Of a stretch of 64,000 bases of DNA, positions 9,289 to 18,297 are shown piece by piece. The notes under the pieces were generated by a model. The model saw only the letters and a list, made by a program, of their open reading frames with translations. It was not told where the DNA came from and made no database searches. The stretch's first letter is position 1, and each line of letters starts with the position of its first letter. Origin of the DNA: Aquibacillus saliphilus (GTDB lineage: Bacteria; Bacillota; Bacilli; Bacillales; Amphibacillaceae); NCBI RefSeq assembly GCF_020404745.1, contig NZ_JAIZAP010000005.1:1-64000 (forward strand), read 5' to 3'. A program made the translations under genes and the position numbers.

Positions 9289-10068
9289 TTGTCTTTTCTA
9301 AAATTGAACCAGATTTCTCATCAGTATTTATACAAAAAAGGATATACGAAAGCGTTAAAAGATATCTCTTTTACAGCTTCCGAAGGCTCATTTATCTCAT
9401 TATTAGGTCCGAGCGGTTGTGGGAAAACTACATTATTATCAATAATTGCTGGACTTATTGAGCCAACTCGCGGTGAAGTAACCTTACAGGATAAGCCAAT
9501 ATCTGATTCAAAGTCTGATATTGGCTATATGCTTCAGCAAGATTACCTTTTCCCATGGAAAACAATACTTGATAACGCCCTAATTGGTCCACAAATCCAA
9601 CAAAAACAAAAAAATGCTATAAAAGAGAAAGCAATACAAATGTTAGAGGATCTTGGTTTATCAGATGTTATCGACTCTTATCCCCATAGTTTGTCGGGTG
9701 GAATGAGACAGCGTGCAGCGCTCGTTCGGACATTGATAACAGATCCGAATTTATTGTTATTAGATGAGCCTTTTTCAGCTTTAGATTTTCAATCAAAATT
9801 AAAATTAGAGGATCTTGTTTCAAACCTACTTCACCAATACAACAAAACATCGGTTCTGGTTACACATGATATTGGTGAAGCAATAGCTATGAGCGATAGG
9901 ATTTATTTAATGAAAGCAGATCCTGGTGAAATTCAAAAAGTATTTGAGATACCCATTGAATTAAGAAATTTACCACCATTTCAAGCCCGAAAACATTTAA
10001 AATATCAACAACTCTTTGACCGGGTTTGGGAGGAGTTGAATAAACTTGAAGCAAAATCAATTGTCTGA
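9289..10068 (+). CDS. ytlC: ABC transporter ATP-binding protein (YtlC-like)
   Basis: A 259-aa cytoplasmic ATPase of the SsuB/TauB/ThiZ class that powers the importer. Walker [10 protein letters not shown] (about residues 40-48), signature LSGGMRQRA, Walker B LLLLDEP and switch His in VTHD are all present. It starts with TTG at 9289 after TAGGAGG and overlaps the start of the permease gene by about 20 bases, indicating translational coupling within ytlACD. Confidence 0.92.
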   Translation: MSFLKLNQISHQYLYKKGYTKALKDISFTASEGSFISLLGPSGCGKTTLLSIIAGLIEPTRGEVTLQDKPISDSKSDIGYMLQQDYLFPWKTILDNALIGPQIQQKQKNAIKEKAIQMLEDLGLSDVIDSYPHSLSGGMRQRAALVRTLITDPNLLLLDEPFSALDFQSKLKLEDLVSNLLHQYNKTSVLVTHDIGEAIAMSDRIYLMKADPGEIQKVFEIPIELRNLPPFQARKHLKYQQLFDRVWEELNKLEAKSIV

Positions 10069-10861
10069 TGACCAGCTCTTTAAGCAGTATCAAAAAAAAA
10101 TAAACATTAATCGCCTTAAAATCATCCTATGGCAATTTGTTATTTTTATAAGTTTTTTTGGATTATGGGAGCTTTCAAGCCAATTAGGTTGGATTGATAA
10201 ACTTATTTTTAGCTCTCCCTCCAAAATCTGGATGCTATTCACAGAAAATTTAGTTGATGGTTCTCTATGGTTTCATTCGAGAGTTACCTTGTTTGAAACT
10301 ATTGCAGGTTTTATTTTAGGAACAATCTCCGGAATAATACTAGCAGCAATTTTATGGTGGTCTGATCGACTCTCAAAGATTCTTGACCCCTATCTTGTTG
10401 TATTGAACGCTCTACCTAAGGTTGCACTTGGACCAATTATTATTGTTGCTCTAGGTCCTGGTTATCTTTCGATTATTATGATGGGAGCTATTATTTCAGT
10501 TATTGTCACTACACTCGTTGTTTATTCAGCTTTCAAAGAGGTTGATTCTAATTTTACTAAAGTATTAAAAAGTTTCGGTGCCACCAAATGGCAATGCTTT
10601 AAAGAAGCGATTTTTCCCGCTTCCTTCCCATCAATGATCTCAACATTTAAAGTGAACGTTGGTCTCTCCTGGGTTGGGGTTATCGTTGGTGAATTTTTAG
10701 TTGCAGGTAAGGGATTAGGTTATTTAATTGTCTATGGTTTTCAAGTATTTAATTTTACACTTGTACTATATAGCTTGCTCGTTATTGCGTTTTTCGCAGC
10801 GATTATGTATTTTCTCGTTGAAAAACTTGAGAAATGGCTTATTAAAAACCCAGATAATTAA
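10046..10861 (+). CDS. ytlD: ABC transporter permease (YtlD-like)
   Basis: A 271-aa BPD_transp_1 permease of the SsuC/TauC/ThiX class with about six membrane spans. The EAA loop lies near ...[18 protein letters not shown], the contact point for the ATPase. It starts at a TTG (10046) inside the end of ytlC; GGGAGGAG at 10028-10035 serves as ribosome site. Last gene of the ytlACD operon, followed by a terminator. Confidence 0.9.
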   Translation: MKQNQLSDDQLFKQYQKKININRLKIILWQFVIFISFFGLWELSSQLGWIDKLIFSSPSKIWMLFTENLVDGSLWFHSRVTLFETIAGFILGTISGIILAAILWWSDRLSKILDPYLVVLNALPKVALGPIIIVALGPGYLSIIMMGAIISVIVTTLVVYSAFKEVDSNFTKVLKSFGATKWQCFKEAIFPASFPSMISTFKVNVGLSWVGVIVGEFLVAGKGLGYLIVYGFQVFNFTLVLYSLLVIAFFAAIMYFLVEKLEKWLIKNPDN

Positions 10862-10874
10862 ACTTAAAGACAAA

Positions 10875-10905
10875 CCTTGCTACATTTTGTAGCAAGGCTT
10901 TTTAA
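10875..10905. terminator. terminator between ytlD and ytkD
   Basis: A 9-bp stem (CCTTGCTAC with GTAGCAAGG) followed by CTTTTTAA on the plus strand. The converging ytkD gene ends inside its tail. Confidence 0.8.
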
Positions 10906-11378
10906 TTAAATTCGGAAAGTTGATAAATTTGATTTAGGCTATGAGGTAGAACCCCGTCTTTCATCATAAAACTAAAATTTGGCATCGTTTTTATTTTATC
11001 TGGTAATTCAAGTAAAATAATAGGTCCATCTGTTTCATAGTATGTTTGTTGTTCTCTTACTTCTTTTACAATCGCAAAGTAAATATTTTTGACTATGTTA
11101 CCGCCTTTACCAGAAACAAAATATTGTCCGATATAAATAAGATGTTTGACAATACCTCCAGTTTCCTCATTTACTTCTCTAATTGCAGCTTCTTCAGCTG
11201 ATTCACCATCTTCCACTTTGCCACCCGGAAACTCAATTCCTCTGTCTTTATGTTTTGTTAAAAGCCATTGATTTTTAAATCGGCATATTACCCAGACATG
11301 TTTAGGTTCTTGTGCAAAGGGGTGATCATCGAATGATAGATTTACCTCATTATTATAATAATCATTAAATGTTTTCAT
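10902..11378 (-). CDS. ytkD: Nudix hydrolase, YtkD-like
   Basis: A 158-aa Nudix protein. The Nudix box (GGKVEDG, then E, then REVNEETGG) is complete at about residues 50-72, so the metal-binding glutamates are present. The B. subtilis homologue removes pyrophosphate from (8-oxo-)dGTP and has been tied to RNA 5'-end pyrophosphohydrolysis; substrate here is inferred. Its place next to ytlACD matches B. subtilis. Confidence 0.88.
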   Translation of the reverse strand: MKTFNDYYNNEVNLSFDDHPFAQEPKHVWVICRFKNQWLLTKHKDRGIEFPGGKVEDGESAEEAAIREVNEETGGIVKHLIYIGQYFVSGKGGNIVKNIYFAIVKEVREQQTYYETDGPIILLELPDKIKTMPNFSFMMKDGVLPHSLNQIYQLSEFN

Positions 11379-11404
11379 TTTTTCAGCTACCTTTTATTTT
11401 TCCA

Positions 11405-12007
11405 TTATGAATGTTTCGTATTTGAAATCCTCCACTTTTCATTAAATGTTAATTCTAGCTCTAGTGTGTATTCTCCATACAAATCATTATAGTTTTTTTG
11501 GATTATTTTTACCTTATTGTCACTTAAATACATCATCTCATAATCTGATTCATTTTGAAACCATGGTGGAGTTTCAGTCGGAATAATATACAAATTCCCA
11601 TTATTCTCTTCATAATAAAAATCAACATATTTTTCAACTACACTTCTGTCGGCAAGCTCTTTAAAATCTTTGATTAGGGCATCTTTAGTTTTGTAATTTT
11701 TCACTTTATAATCGGTGTCTGTTTCTTGAACAATTAACTCCATAAACTGTTCTGTAATGGACACAATTTTGCTATGACTAAGATCTATTTGCTCATCATT
11801 ATTTTGGGTAGTTGATAGTTTTTCGGGCTTGAGCTTTCCACTATCCCCACTTAAGGCAGTATGTGATGAACGAAGAGATTCTATTGTTTCAGTATCATCA
11901 ACATTACTTTTGACAACTTTTGAATCGATTTTTTGATATGGAAATACAAGTAACGGAATAAGTACAATAAAACTAACCAGCCATTTTGATAGACGATAAT
12001 TATCCAT
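11405..12007 (-). CDS. membrane-anchored or secreted protein of unknown function
   Basis: A 200-aa protein I do not recognise. It has one hydrophobic N-terminal segment (about residues 8-24, WLVSFIVLIPLLVFPY) with no lipobox, then a Ser/Thr/Asp-rich linker (about 30-75) and a C-terminal domain of about 120 aa rich in charged and aromatic residues, ending in a strand-rich LELELTFNEKW segment. The layout fits an anchored extracytoplasmic domain. It is not in the B. subtilis ytk region and is likely lineage-specific. Confidence 0.7.
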   Translation of the reverse strand: MDNYRLSKWLVSFIVLIPLLVFPYQKIDSKVVKSNVDDTETIESLRSSHTALSGDSGKLKPEKLSTTQNNDEQIDLSHSKIVSITEQFMELIVQETDTDYKVKNYKTKDALIKDFKELADRSVVEKYVDFYYEENNGNLYIIPTETPPWFQNESDYEMMYLSDNKVKIIQKNYNDLYGEYTLELELTFNEKWRISNTKHS

Positions 12008-12180
12008 TAGCTCATCCCCTCTCTTGTATTAATTATTATGTATATACCTTTTTTATGTACCTTTTAAAACGTTTTTCTTTATTTATTATATTGAAACATT
12101 TAATTTATGAATACGAAAAGAACACTCATGTCTCCAGTAATGATAGAATCATGCGGCTTTAGTCATGTATAGTTCAAATT

Positions 12181-12220
12181 AGTAACAAGGACTTAATACA
12201 CGATCTAAGCCCTTGTTACT
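12181..12220 (-). terminator. putative terminator of the 104-aa gene
   Basis: A 10-bp perfect stem (AGTAACAAGG with CCTTGTTACT) and a 20-base loop. The following tract is not strongly U-rich, so termination strength is uncertain. Confidence 0.5.
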
Positions 12221-12232
12221 AATTGTGCTTTT

Positions 12233-12547
12233 CTAATTTGTGTCTAGAACCCCCATGCTTTCAATATGATTTCTTGTCTCCTCATCCCCTAATTTATGGA
12301 TAGTTTGGAAAACTGATTTTATCCCATCATCATATTCATCATTAGATTGATCGTTGTGGTAAGGTACATAAGGAACGTGAGTCCTCCAAAACGAAACGAT
12401 ATCAGAATTATACATTTCATTTAATGTTTCCCTTAATAGAAAGACTTCTTCTTCTGTAGCATGAATTGTAAAATCTTTATTGTTTCCAAACTGAATTTGG
12501 GATATTTCTTGGGTGCCTATGTTTATATAGTACTTTTTCTTTTCCAT
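12233..12547 (-). CDS. conserved hypothetical protein
   Basis: A 104-aa soluble acidic protein without membrane segments or a motif I can name. The N-terminal half (about residues 5-45) alternates strand and helix and resembles small Bacillaceae proteins often labelled 'hydrolase' without evidence; I assign no function. A GGAGGGTG ribosome site precedes the ATG. It is divergent from the 86-aa gene that follows. Confidence 0.7.
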   Translation of the reverse strand: MEKKKYYINIGTQEISQIQFGNNKDFTIHATEEEVFLLRETLNEMYNSDIVSFWRTHVPYVPYHNDQSNDEYDDGIKSVFQTIHKLGDEETRNHIESMGVLDTN

Positions 12548-12663
12548 TTTTCACCCTCCTATCCCTATATTTTTCTCCATTAGATAAGATTTATGAACAA
12601 CTTTTTATTCTTTTTGCATAAGGTATGTTCAAGGAGACATCAAATTCCTGAAAGGATGATAAA

Positions 12664-12924
12664 ATGAGATTTGCAGACGATGTTGTGCAACTTTATTTAC
12701 AACACTTTAATGAAAATGAATTCGATTCGTTCGAGTTGTTTGTACAGTCTATACTTGAGCAAATGGATCACAATGATTTATTAGAAGTTTTTCAACGCTG
12801 CGATAAAGAAGAATTAAATAGGATATTAACAAATTATTTGAGTGAAGATATCGAGGATAAAATAAAAAATAGTACTACTGTGGAAGACCGTGATGAGCGT
12901 ACTACCTGTAAAAAAGTACAATAA
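12664..12924 (+). CDS. small acidic protein, possibly DUF6154 family
   Basis: An 86-aa, strongly acidic, helical protein with a pattern (YLQHF..., LLEVFQRCDKEEL) like the small Bacillus proteins grouped as DUF6154; this match is from memory and moderate. No catalytic motif. Start ATG follows GAAAGGATG. Role unknown. Confidence 0.65.
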   Translation: MRFADDVVQLYLQHFNENEFDSFELFVQSILEQMDHNDLLEVFQRCDKEELNRILTNYLSEDIEDKIKNSTTVEDRDERTTCKKVQ

Positions 12925-12982
12925 AATAACAATAATTGTTACTAAAAAGACAGAAGGCGTGCTGTTTAAAGTAGTACAAAAA

Positions 12983-13005
12983 ACCCATCAACAAAGTTGA
13001 TGAGT
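12983..13005 (-). terminator. terminator of the siderophore-type ATPase gene
   Basis: A 10-bp stem (ACCCATCAAC with GTTGATGAGT, one G-T pair) with a 3-base loop, then six Ts on the minus strand. Confidence 0.85.
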
Positions 13006-13023
13006 TAACATATCTTTATAAGT

Positions 13024-13857
13024 TTACTGCGCTGCAGCTCTATGCGATTCCGCTACAGCATTTTTGATTAAGCAGCGGCCCCTTCCGTGCGGAATGCACA
13101 TTGGGGTTCCAAACATTGGATCGTACGTAACATCACATTTCATTTTAAAAACATCATGAACCATGTTGCAGCTAATAATCTCTTCTGGCTTCCCTTGTGC
13201 ATAAACTTTCTTATCTTTGATAGCGACAATATGATGTGCATATCTACAAGCAAGATTTAAATCATGTAACACCATAACAACAGTACGACCATCTCGTTCA
13301 TTTAATTCGAATAAGAGATCTAAAATCTCAATTTGATGTGTCATATCTAAGTACGTAGTTGGTTCATCCAAAAGAATCGTATCTGTCTCTTGAGCAAGAG
13401 TCATCGCAATCCATGCACGTTGACGTTGACCACCTGACAACGAATCAACTGATCGTTCTTGTAGTTCCACCATATTCGTTGCTTGTAAGGCTTCATCAAC
13501 AGCCTTATCATCTTTTTGTGACCATTTTTTAAATAAACTTTTATATGGATGTCTTCCTTGTTTAACTAGGTCATAAACGGTTAAACCTTCTGGACTGACA
13601 GGACTTTGCGGTAAAATGGCTAGCTTTTGAGCTACTTCTTTAGTAGGCATCTTAGCAATCTCTTCTCCATGAAGAACAACACCGCCTTCTTTCGGTTTCA
13701 AAAGGCGCGCCATCGATCTAAGTAACGTTGATTTCCCACAACCATTACCACCAATAAAAACAGTGATTTCGCCCTTAGGTATATCGATATTCAAATCATC
13801 TATAATTACCTCGTCACCATATCCAAGCGTTAAATCTCTAGCAGTTAATGTCTCCAT
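13024..13857 (-). CDS. iron-siderophore ABC transporter ATPase, YusV/FhuC type
   Basis: A 277-aa ATPase of the FecE/FhuC class that energises iron-siderophore uptake. Walker A GGNGCGKST, signature LSGGQRQRA, Walker B TILLDEPTTYLD and switch VLHD are intact. The Cys-containing C-terminal tail (DPMFGTPMCIPHGRGRC) resembles B. subtilis YusV, an ATPase shared by several siderophore permeases. The ORF is open to 13899, but GGGAG lies before the ATG at 13857. A near-perfect Fur box precedes it. No permease or receptor gene adjoins it, as for YusV. Confidence 0.88.
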   Translation of the reverse strand: METLTARDLTLGYGDEVIIDDLNIDIPKGEITVFIGGNGCGKSTLLRSMARLLKPKEGGVVLHGEEIAKMPTKEVAQKLAILPQSPVSPEGLTVYDLVKQGRHPYKSLFKKWSQKDDKAVDEALQATNMVELQERSVDSLSGGQRQRAWIAMTLAQETDTILLDEPTTYLDMTHQIEILDLLFELNERDGRTVVMVLHDLNLACRYAHHIVAIKDKKVYAQGKPEEIISCNMVHDVFKMKCDVTYDPMFGTPMCIPHGRGRCLIKNAVAESHRAAAQ

Positions 13858-13915
13858 CTGCAATCTCTCCCTTACGAGCTCCTGAGTTTCAACACACACT
13901 AATTTTAATAATAAA

Positions 13916-13930
13916 TGAGAATGATTCTCA
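13916..13930. promoter_or_regulatory. Fur box
   Basis: TGAGAATGATTCTCA is a perfect 7-1-7 palindrome close to the Fur consensus TGATAATNATTATCA. It lies about 60 bases upstream of the siderophore ATPase, so iron-replete repression is expected. Confidence 0.85.
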
Positions 13931-14131
13931 TGTTTTTTAATAATTACTCTATTTCCAGTTTATTTGCTTTATGTCTTCACGTCAATGATTTTGATAATCT
14001 TTCTCAATAAAAATCACAGTGTCTCTTGACTGGTTAATAGTCAACCTTACGACCTTAACAAATTTAACTGCCACTTGGAATTAATTAACACTTTTTAAAA
14101 AGTAATAATCGAGTTATACTATAGTGAAAAA

Positions 14132-14143
14132 GAACATATGTTC
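14132..14143. promoter_or_regulatory. LexA (DinR) SOS box
   Basis: GAACATATGTTC matches the core of the Bacillus LexA consensus CGAACRNRYGTTYG. It lies just downstream of a TATACT -10-like hexamer (14115-14120) and 17 bases before uvrX, so LexA should block initiation until DNA damage. Confidence 0.88.
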
Positions 14144-14160
14144 TAGGTGGTGGATTTGTA

Positions 14161-15411
14161 ATGAATTACGATAGTTTCCTTCGAAATGATGTTTTATGTA
14201 TTGATATGAGGTCATTTTATGCGAGCGTAGAATGTGTCAAAAGAGGACTAAATCCTATGGAAACAATGCTAGCTGTCGTAGGTGATAAAAAACGTTCTGG
14301 CAGTATTATTTTAGCCGCCTCACCAGAACTTAAAAAAAGGCACGGTGTTAAAAATGTCAGTCGGTATTTTGAATTACCAAATGACCCAGCAATTCATGTT
14401 GTCGAAGCAAAAATGGGAGATTACTTAAAGGTGTCAGTAGAAATTACAAAGCTAGTTAATCAGTATGTTCCAAAAGAAGCGATTCATCAATATTCTGTTG
14501 ATGAGCTATGGGTGACAGTTAATGGATTAAAAAAAATATACGGGAATCGCTGGAATGTTGCTCAATTAATTAAAGAAGAGCTTTACGATACAATGGGATT
14601 AAACTGTTCAATCGGCATTGGTGATAATAAATTTCTAGCTAAAGTTGTCATGGATTTATATGCAAAAAAAAATGGTATTGCTGAATGCACTTACGAGGAT
14701 GTAGCAGAAAAACTGTGGCCCATACCTGTTGAAGAGATATGGGGAATTGGTAAGCGTATGATGTACAACCTTAACCGAATGGGTATAGTTAACTTAGGAC
14801 AACTGGCTAACTATTCACTAGCCCGTTTAAAGAAAAGGTTTGGAATTATCGGTGAACAACTTTACTGGCATGCTTGGGGAGTGGACCTTAGTCCCGTTAT
14901 AGGAGATTTCCAAAAACAAACTCAAAAAGGGTTTGGACATGGAATTACATTGTTACGAGATTATCACGGGGATGAAGTACACGCCTCTATTCTAGATCTT
15001 ACTGAAGAAGTTTGTCGGCGAGCAAGAACTGCTGGAAAATCTGGTCGAACCATTCATTTAGGTATTGGCTATTCACAGGAATCGGGTGGTGGTTTCAGCA
15101 GGTCAAAATCAGTTGATTTACCAACGAATATAACAATGGATGTTTATCATGTTTGCATGCAATTATTCAACACATTTTACAATCGACAAAGTAAGGTAAG
15201 AAAGGTTTTCGTCACATTAGATCATTTATATAATGATGAAGAAACACAGCTTAATTTATTTGAAGATAGAACGAAAAAACAGGATGTTGGCTATGTGATG
15301 GATCAAATCAGAAATCAATATGGACCCACCTCTATTCTAAGAGCAACCAGTTTTACCGATATTGGAGTAACATTAGATCGCAGTCAAAAAATTGGTGGTC
15401 ATAAAGCATAA
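14161..15411 (+). CDS. uvrX: Y-family DNA polymerase, UvrX/YqjW type
   Basis: A 416-aa translesion polymerase. Catalytic acidic residues lie in the LCIDMRSFYASVE motif (about residues 12-24) and in YSVDELW (about 115), followed by helix-hairpin-helix motifs (about 195-225) and the little-finger domain. The ending lacks a clear beta-clamp QLxLF consensus, but QLNLF occurs at about residue 361. The family tolerates UV lesions at low fidelity. The LexA box directly upstream supports SOS induction. GGTGG lies before the ATG. Confidence 0.9.
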   Translation: MNYDSFLRNDVLCIDMRSFYASVECVKRGLNPMETMLAVVGDKKRSGSIILAASPELKKRHGVKNVSRYFELPNDPAIHVVEAKMGDYLKVSVEITKLVNQYVPKEAIHQYSVDELWVTVNGLKKIYGNRWNVAQLIKEELYDTMGLNCSIGIGDNKFLAKVVMDLYAKKNGIAECTYEDVAEKLWPIPVEEIWGIGKRMMYNLNRMGIVNLGQLANYSLARLKKRFGIIGEQLYWHAWGVDLSPVIGDFQKQTQKGFGHGITLLRDYHGDEVHASILDLTEEVCRRARTAGKSGRTIHLGIGYSQESGGGFSRSKSVDLPTNITMDVYHVCMQLFNTFYNRQSKVRKVFVTLDHLYNDEETQLNLFEDRTKKQDVGYVMDQIRNQYGPTSILRATSFTDIGVTLDRSQKIGGHKA

Positions 15412-15508
15412 TGTAACCAAACAGGTTATAGTAACTGAGTCAAAGTGAAAAGTAAATTGGTCAGCCCAAAGGAATTATATCGGGCTTCTACGCGGCGCTT
15501 TTTGCACC

Positions 15509-15690
15509 GAACAAAAGCGCAGGGCGCCTTCGAAATAGGAAAGACACTTATTCTTTAGAAGATTATTCTAAGTTGCCTTCCTTGGTGCTTACCATTAGGC
15601 AATAACAAGCATCGGCGCCCCTTGCGTTCTTTGCAACATGGAAGATTGACTTAAAACCTCAGGCTGGGTGCTAGAGCTAGACATCGAAGC
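15509..15690 (+). repeat. dispersed intergenic repeat, family A (copy 1, with an insert)
   Basis: Begins with GAACAAAAGCGCAGG and GGCGCC, ends with TTGACTTAAAACCTCAGG, a GTGCTAGAGCTAGACATCG block. It shares these blocks with 24008-24140, 28501-28631 and 55859-55991. The middle carries an extra segment (TTCGAAA ... TTCTAAGTTGCC ... GTGCTTACCA) shared with the copy at 39821-39900. It fills the 329-base gap between uvrX and menE, where I see no gene. Confidence 0.75.
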
Positions 15691-15740
15691 ACAACCCTAT
15701 ACTTTCTTATTTTAAATAAAGCAGGACCAAGAACCCTTCC

Positions 15741-17228
15741 TTACTCACCATTTGCTACGTTCTTCAACATAACTTCTAACTTATATCTTACTAGTTTATT
15801 TGAGGCATTCCTTGGTAAAGAGGAAACGAAATGGATTTCTTTTGGCACTTTATATTTCGCTAGATTCTTGTAACAGTAGGCTAGAATCGTTTCTGTGTCT
15901 AAATCGGTATTTTTTACTATAAATGCAACAGGAACTTGTCCCCAACTATCATCTTGTTTACCAACAACTCCTGCCTCTTTAATACCTGAAATTGCTGCTA
16001 AAACACTTTCGATTTCAGCAGGGTATACATTTTCACCACCAGAAATAATTAAATCTTTACGACGGTCAACGACGTAAAGAAAACCTTCGTCGTCCAAATA
16101 ACCCAAATCACCTGTAGACAACCAACCATTGTGAAAAGATTTTTGATTCGCTTCTTCATTTTTATAGTAACCACTTGAAACCATTGGCCCCTTAACAAAA
16201 ATCTCCCCCACTTCAAAACAAGTTGCAATAGCAGTATCCTTAACTATCCGAATCTGTGCTGAAAGTAATGGTTTGCCACAAGATCCAATCTTATTTAAAG
16301 TGTCTTTTTGGCTTAACGTTACAATTTGTGAAGATGTTTCTGTCATACCATAGGTTTGAAAAACCGGAATATCGTAATTCTTCGCTTTTTCTAAGAGTGA
16401 TTTAGATGCCGGTCCTCCTCCGAGTAACATACAGCGGAAACTAGCGGGGTACGAATCACTTCCTAGTCTTTCAATTAGTCTATCTAACATTACGGATACA
16501 ACCGAAACAATAGTAACACCATCAGAGGTAATTCCACGATGCACTTGTTCTACATCAAATTTTTGCAATAAGTAAACAGGTATTCCATAGATGACACTCT
16601 TCATCAAAATGGACAATCCACCAACATGGAATAACGGCATTGCTGCAAGCCATTTGTCATTGTAATTTAATCCAAGATTTAATACGGAGGAAATTGCATT
16701 CCACCAATGATTCCCATATGTATGCTGGACTCCTTTTGGTAATCCTGTAGTACCTGAAGTATATAGAATTGTAAATAAATCATCTAAGTTAATTTCTTTC
16801 TTCAAATAAACATCATTAGATTCAGAGAAAAGATGTATTTGTTCAAAGGAATATACTTGTGATGAGTACGATTCCCCCCCAATAAATTGATGCAAATATT
16901 GCTCAGAACAAATAACTAAAGAAACATTAGCATCAACTAGTTGATAAGCTATTTCAGTTTCAGATAGCTTTGTATTTAATAAGATAGCAACTGCTCCTAA
17001 GTATGATATTGCATGTAATCCAATCACCATATCAACTGAATTATTAGCGTGAATTGCTACATGGTTTCCTTCCAAAACTCCTTTAGTTGATAATTTTCTT
17101 GCAAAACTTCTAGCTTTTTCTCTCAACTGTTGAAAAGTAACAACAGCTTGGTTAGGAATTTCAACAGCTATTTGATGAGGCGATAGATCTGCTTGCTTAT
17201 CCAACCAATGTGGTATAATTTCAGCCAT
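15741..17228 (-). CDS. menE: o-succinylbenzoate--CoA ligase
   Basis: Activates o-succinylbenzoate to its CoA thioester, in menaquinone synthesis. The 495-aa ANL-superfamily enzyme has the AMP-binding P-loop motif LYTSGTTGLPKGV, the YGMTETSS motif, STGDLGYLD and the C-terminal domain with GGENVYPAEIE and a conserved Lys near the end (NKLVRYKLE). The ATG at 17228 with GAAGGG upstream matches known MenE starts; an earlier TTG/ATG (17264) lacks a site. Separated from menB by a terminator, so at least partly an independent transcript. Confidence 0.95.
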   Translation of the reverse strand: MAEIIPHWLDKQADLSPHQIAVEIPNQAVVTFQQLREKARSFARKLSTKGVLEGNHVAIHANNSVDMVIGLHAISYLGAVAILLNTKLSETEIAYQLVDANVSLVICSEQYLHQFIGGESYSSQVYSFEQIHLFSESNDVYLKKEINLDDLFTILYTSGTTGLPKGVQHTYGNHWWNAISSVLNLGLNYNDKWLAAMPLFHVGGLSILMKSVIYGIPVYLLQKFDVEQVHRGITSDGVTIVSVVSVMLDRLIERLGSDSYPASFRCMLLGGGPASKSLLEKAKNYDIPVFQTYGMTETSSQIVTLSQKDTLNKIGSCGKPLLSAQIRIVKDTAIATCFEVGEIFVKGPMVSSGYYKNEEANQKSFHNGWLSTGDLGYLDDEGFLYVVDRRKDLIISGGENVYPAEIESVLAAISGIKEAGVVGKQDDSWGQVPVAFIVKNTDLDTETILAYCYKNLAKYKVPKEIHFVSSLPRNASNKLVRYKLEVMLKNVANGE

Positions 17229-17334
17229 ATTTAAAATTCCCTTCATAGTATAAAAATGTGGCAATTGCGCCTAAAAGATGTGTAATAAAATTCCAAATTC
17301 AATCAATTTTTGACCTGAAATTCTACTGACATGG

Positions 17335-17362
17335 AATCAATTTCATAATTATAAAATTGACT
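17335..17362. repeat. solo inverted-terminus remnant, family B
   Basis: AATCAATTTCATAAT joined directly to TATAAAATTGACT. These are the two termini of the MITE-like family B elements (22328, 35231, 37615, 41372) with the central hairpin missing. Confidence 0.55.
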
Positions 17363-17392
17363 ACCAATATTAAAAATCAATAGATTAGAAAA

Positions 17393-17427
17393 CAAAGACC
17401 AAAACACAGGTCGTGTAATGGTCTTTG
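17393..17427 (-). terminator. terminator after menB
   Basis: An 8-bp stem (CAAAGACC with GGTCTTTG) followed by TTTTC on the minus strand, between menB and menE. Confidence 0.75.
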
Positions 17428-17458
17428 CAAAACTCTTTTTTAAAAACTGTTACTTATT

Positions 17459-18277
17459 TTAAGGAAAACGTGGGAATTGTTTAAAGTCTGGGTCACGCTT
17501 TTCCTTGAAAGCATCTCGTCCCTCTTTTGCTTCATCGGTTGTGTAATAGAGCAACGTGGCGTCTCCACCCATTTGTTGCATTCCTGCAATACCATCCGTA
17601 TCAGCATTTAGAGAAGCTTTTAAGAAGCGTAGTGCTGTTGGAGATTTTTCCAATATTTCTTCGCACCATTGGACCGTTTCAGCTTCTAACTGTTCAAGCG
17701 GGACAACTGTGTTAACAAGCCCCATATCTAACGCCTCTTCTGCATTATACTGTCGGCATAGGAACCAGATTTCACGCGCTTTCTTGTGACCAACGATTCG
17801 CGCTAGATAACCAGCACCATAGCCCGCATCAAAGCTTCCAACTTTAGGACCTGTTTGCCCAAAGATCGCATTATCTGCGGCAATTGTTAAGTCGCAAACT
17901 ATATGTAATACATGTCCTCCACCAATAGCATAGCCAGAAACCATCGCAATAACCGGCTTTGGAATTACTCGAATTAAGCGTTGCAAGTCAAGTACGTTTA
18001 AACGAGGAATATGATCTTCACCCACGTAACCGCCATGACCTCGAACTTTTTGATCTCCACCAGAACAAAAAGCATCATCTCCTGCACCTGCTAGTACGAT
18101 AACACCAATAGTCGAATCATCTCTTGCGTATGCGAATGCATCGATTAACTCATGCACTGTCCTTGGACGAAAAGCATTTCTCACCTCTGGACGATTAATT
18201 GTTATTTTCGCAATACCATCATGTGTTTCATACAAAATATCTTCATAATTTCGTTGATTAACCCATTCAATTGACAT
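17459..18277 (-). CDS. menB: 1,4-dihydroxy-2-naphthoyl-CoA synthase
   Basis: Crotonase-fold enzyme closing the second ring of menaquinone by converting o-succinylbenzoyl-CoA to DHNA-CoA. The 272-aa length is typical. Oxyanion-hole segments are in [10 protein letters not shown] (about residues 71-80) and [10 protein letters not shown] (about 115-124), and the catalytic-region [19 protein letters not shown] block is intact. Last gene of the menF-D-H-B run. Confidence 0.97.
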   Translation of the reverse strand: MSIEWVNQRNYEDILYETHDGIAKITINRPEVRNAFRPRTVHELIDAFAYARDDSTIGVIVLAGAGDDAFCSGGDQKVRGHGGYVGEDHIPRLNVLDLQRLIRVIPKPVIAMVSGYAIGGGHVLHIVCDLTIAADNAIFGQTGPKVGSFDAGYGAGYLARIVGHKKAREIWFLCRQYNAEEALDMGLVNTVVPLEQLEAETVQWCEEILEKSPTALRFLKASLNADTDGIAGMQQMGGDATLLYYTTDEAKEGRDAFKEKRDPDFKQFPRFP

Positions 18278-18297
18278 AATTATTCCTCCATTTCATT

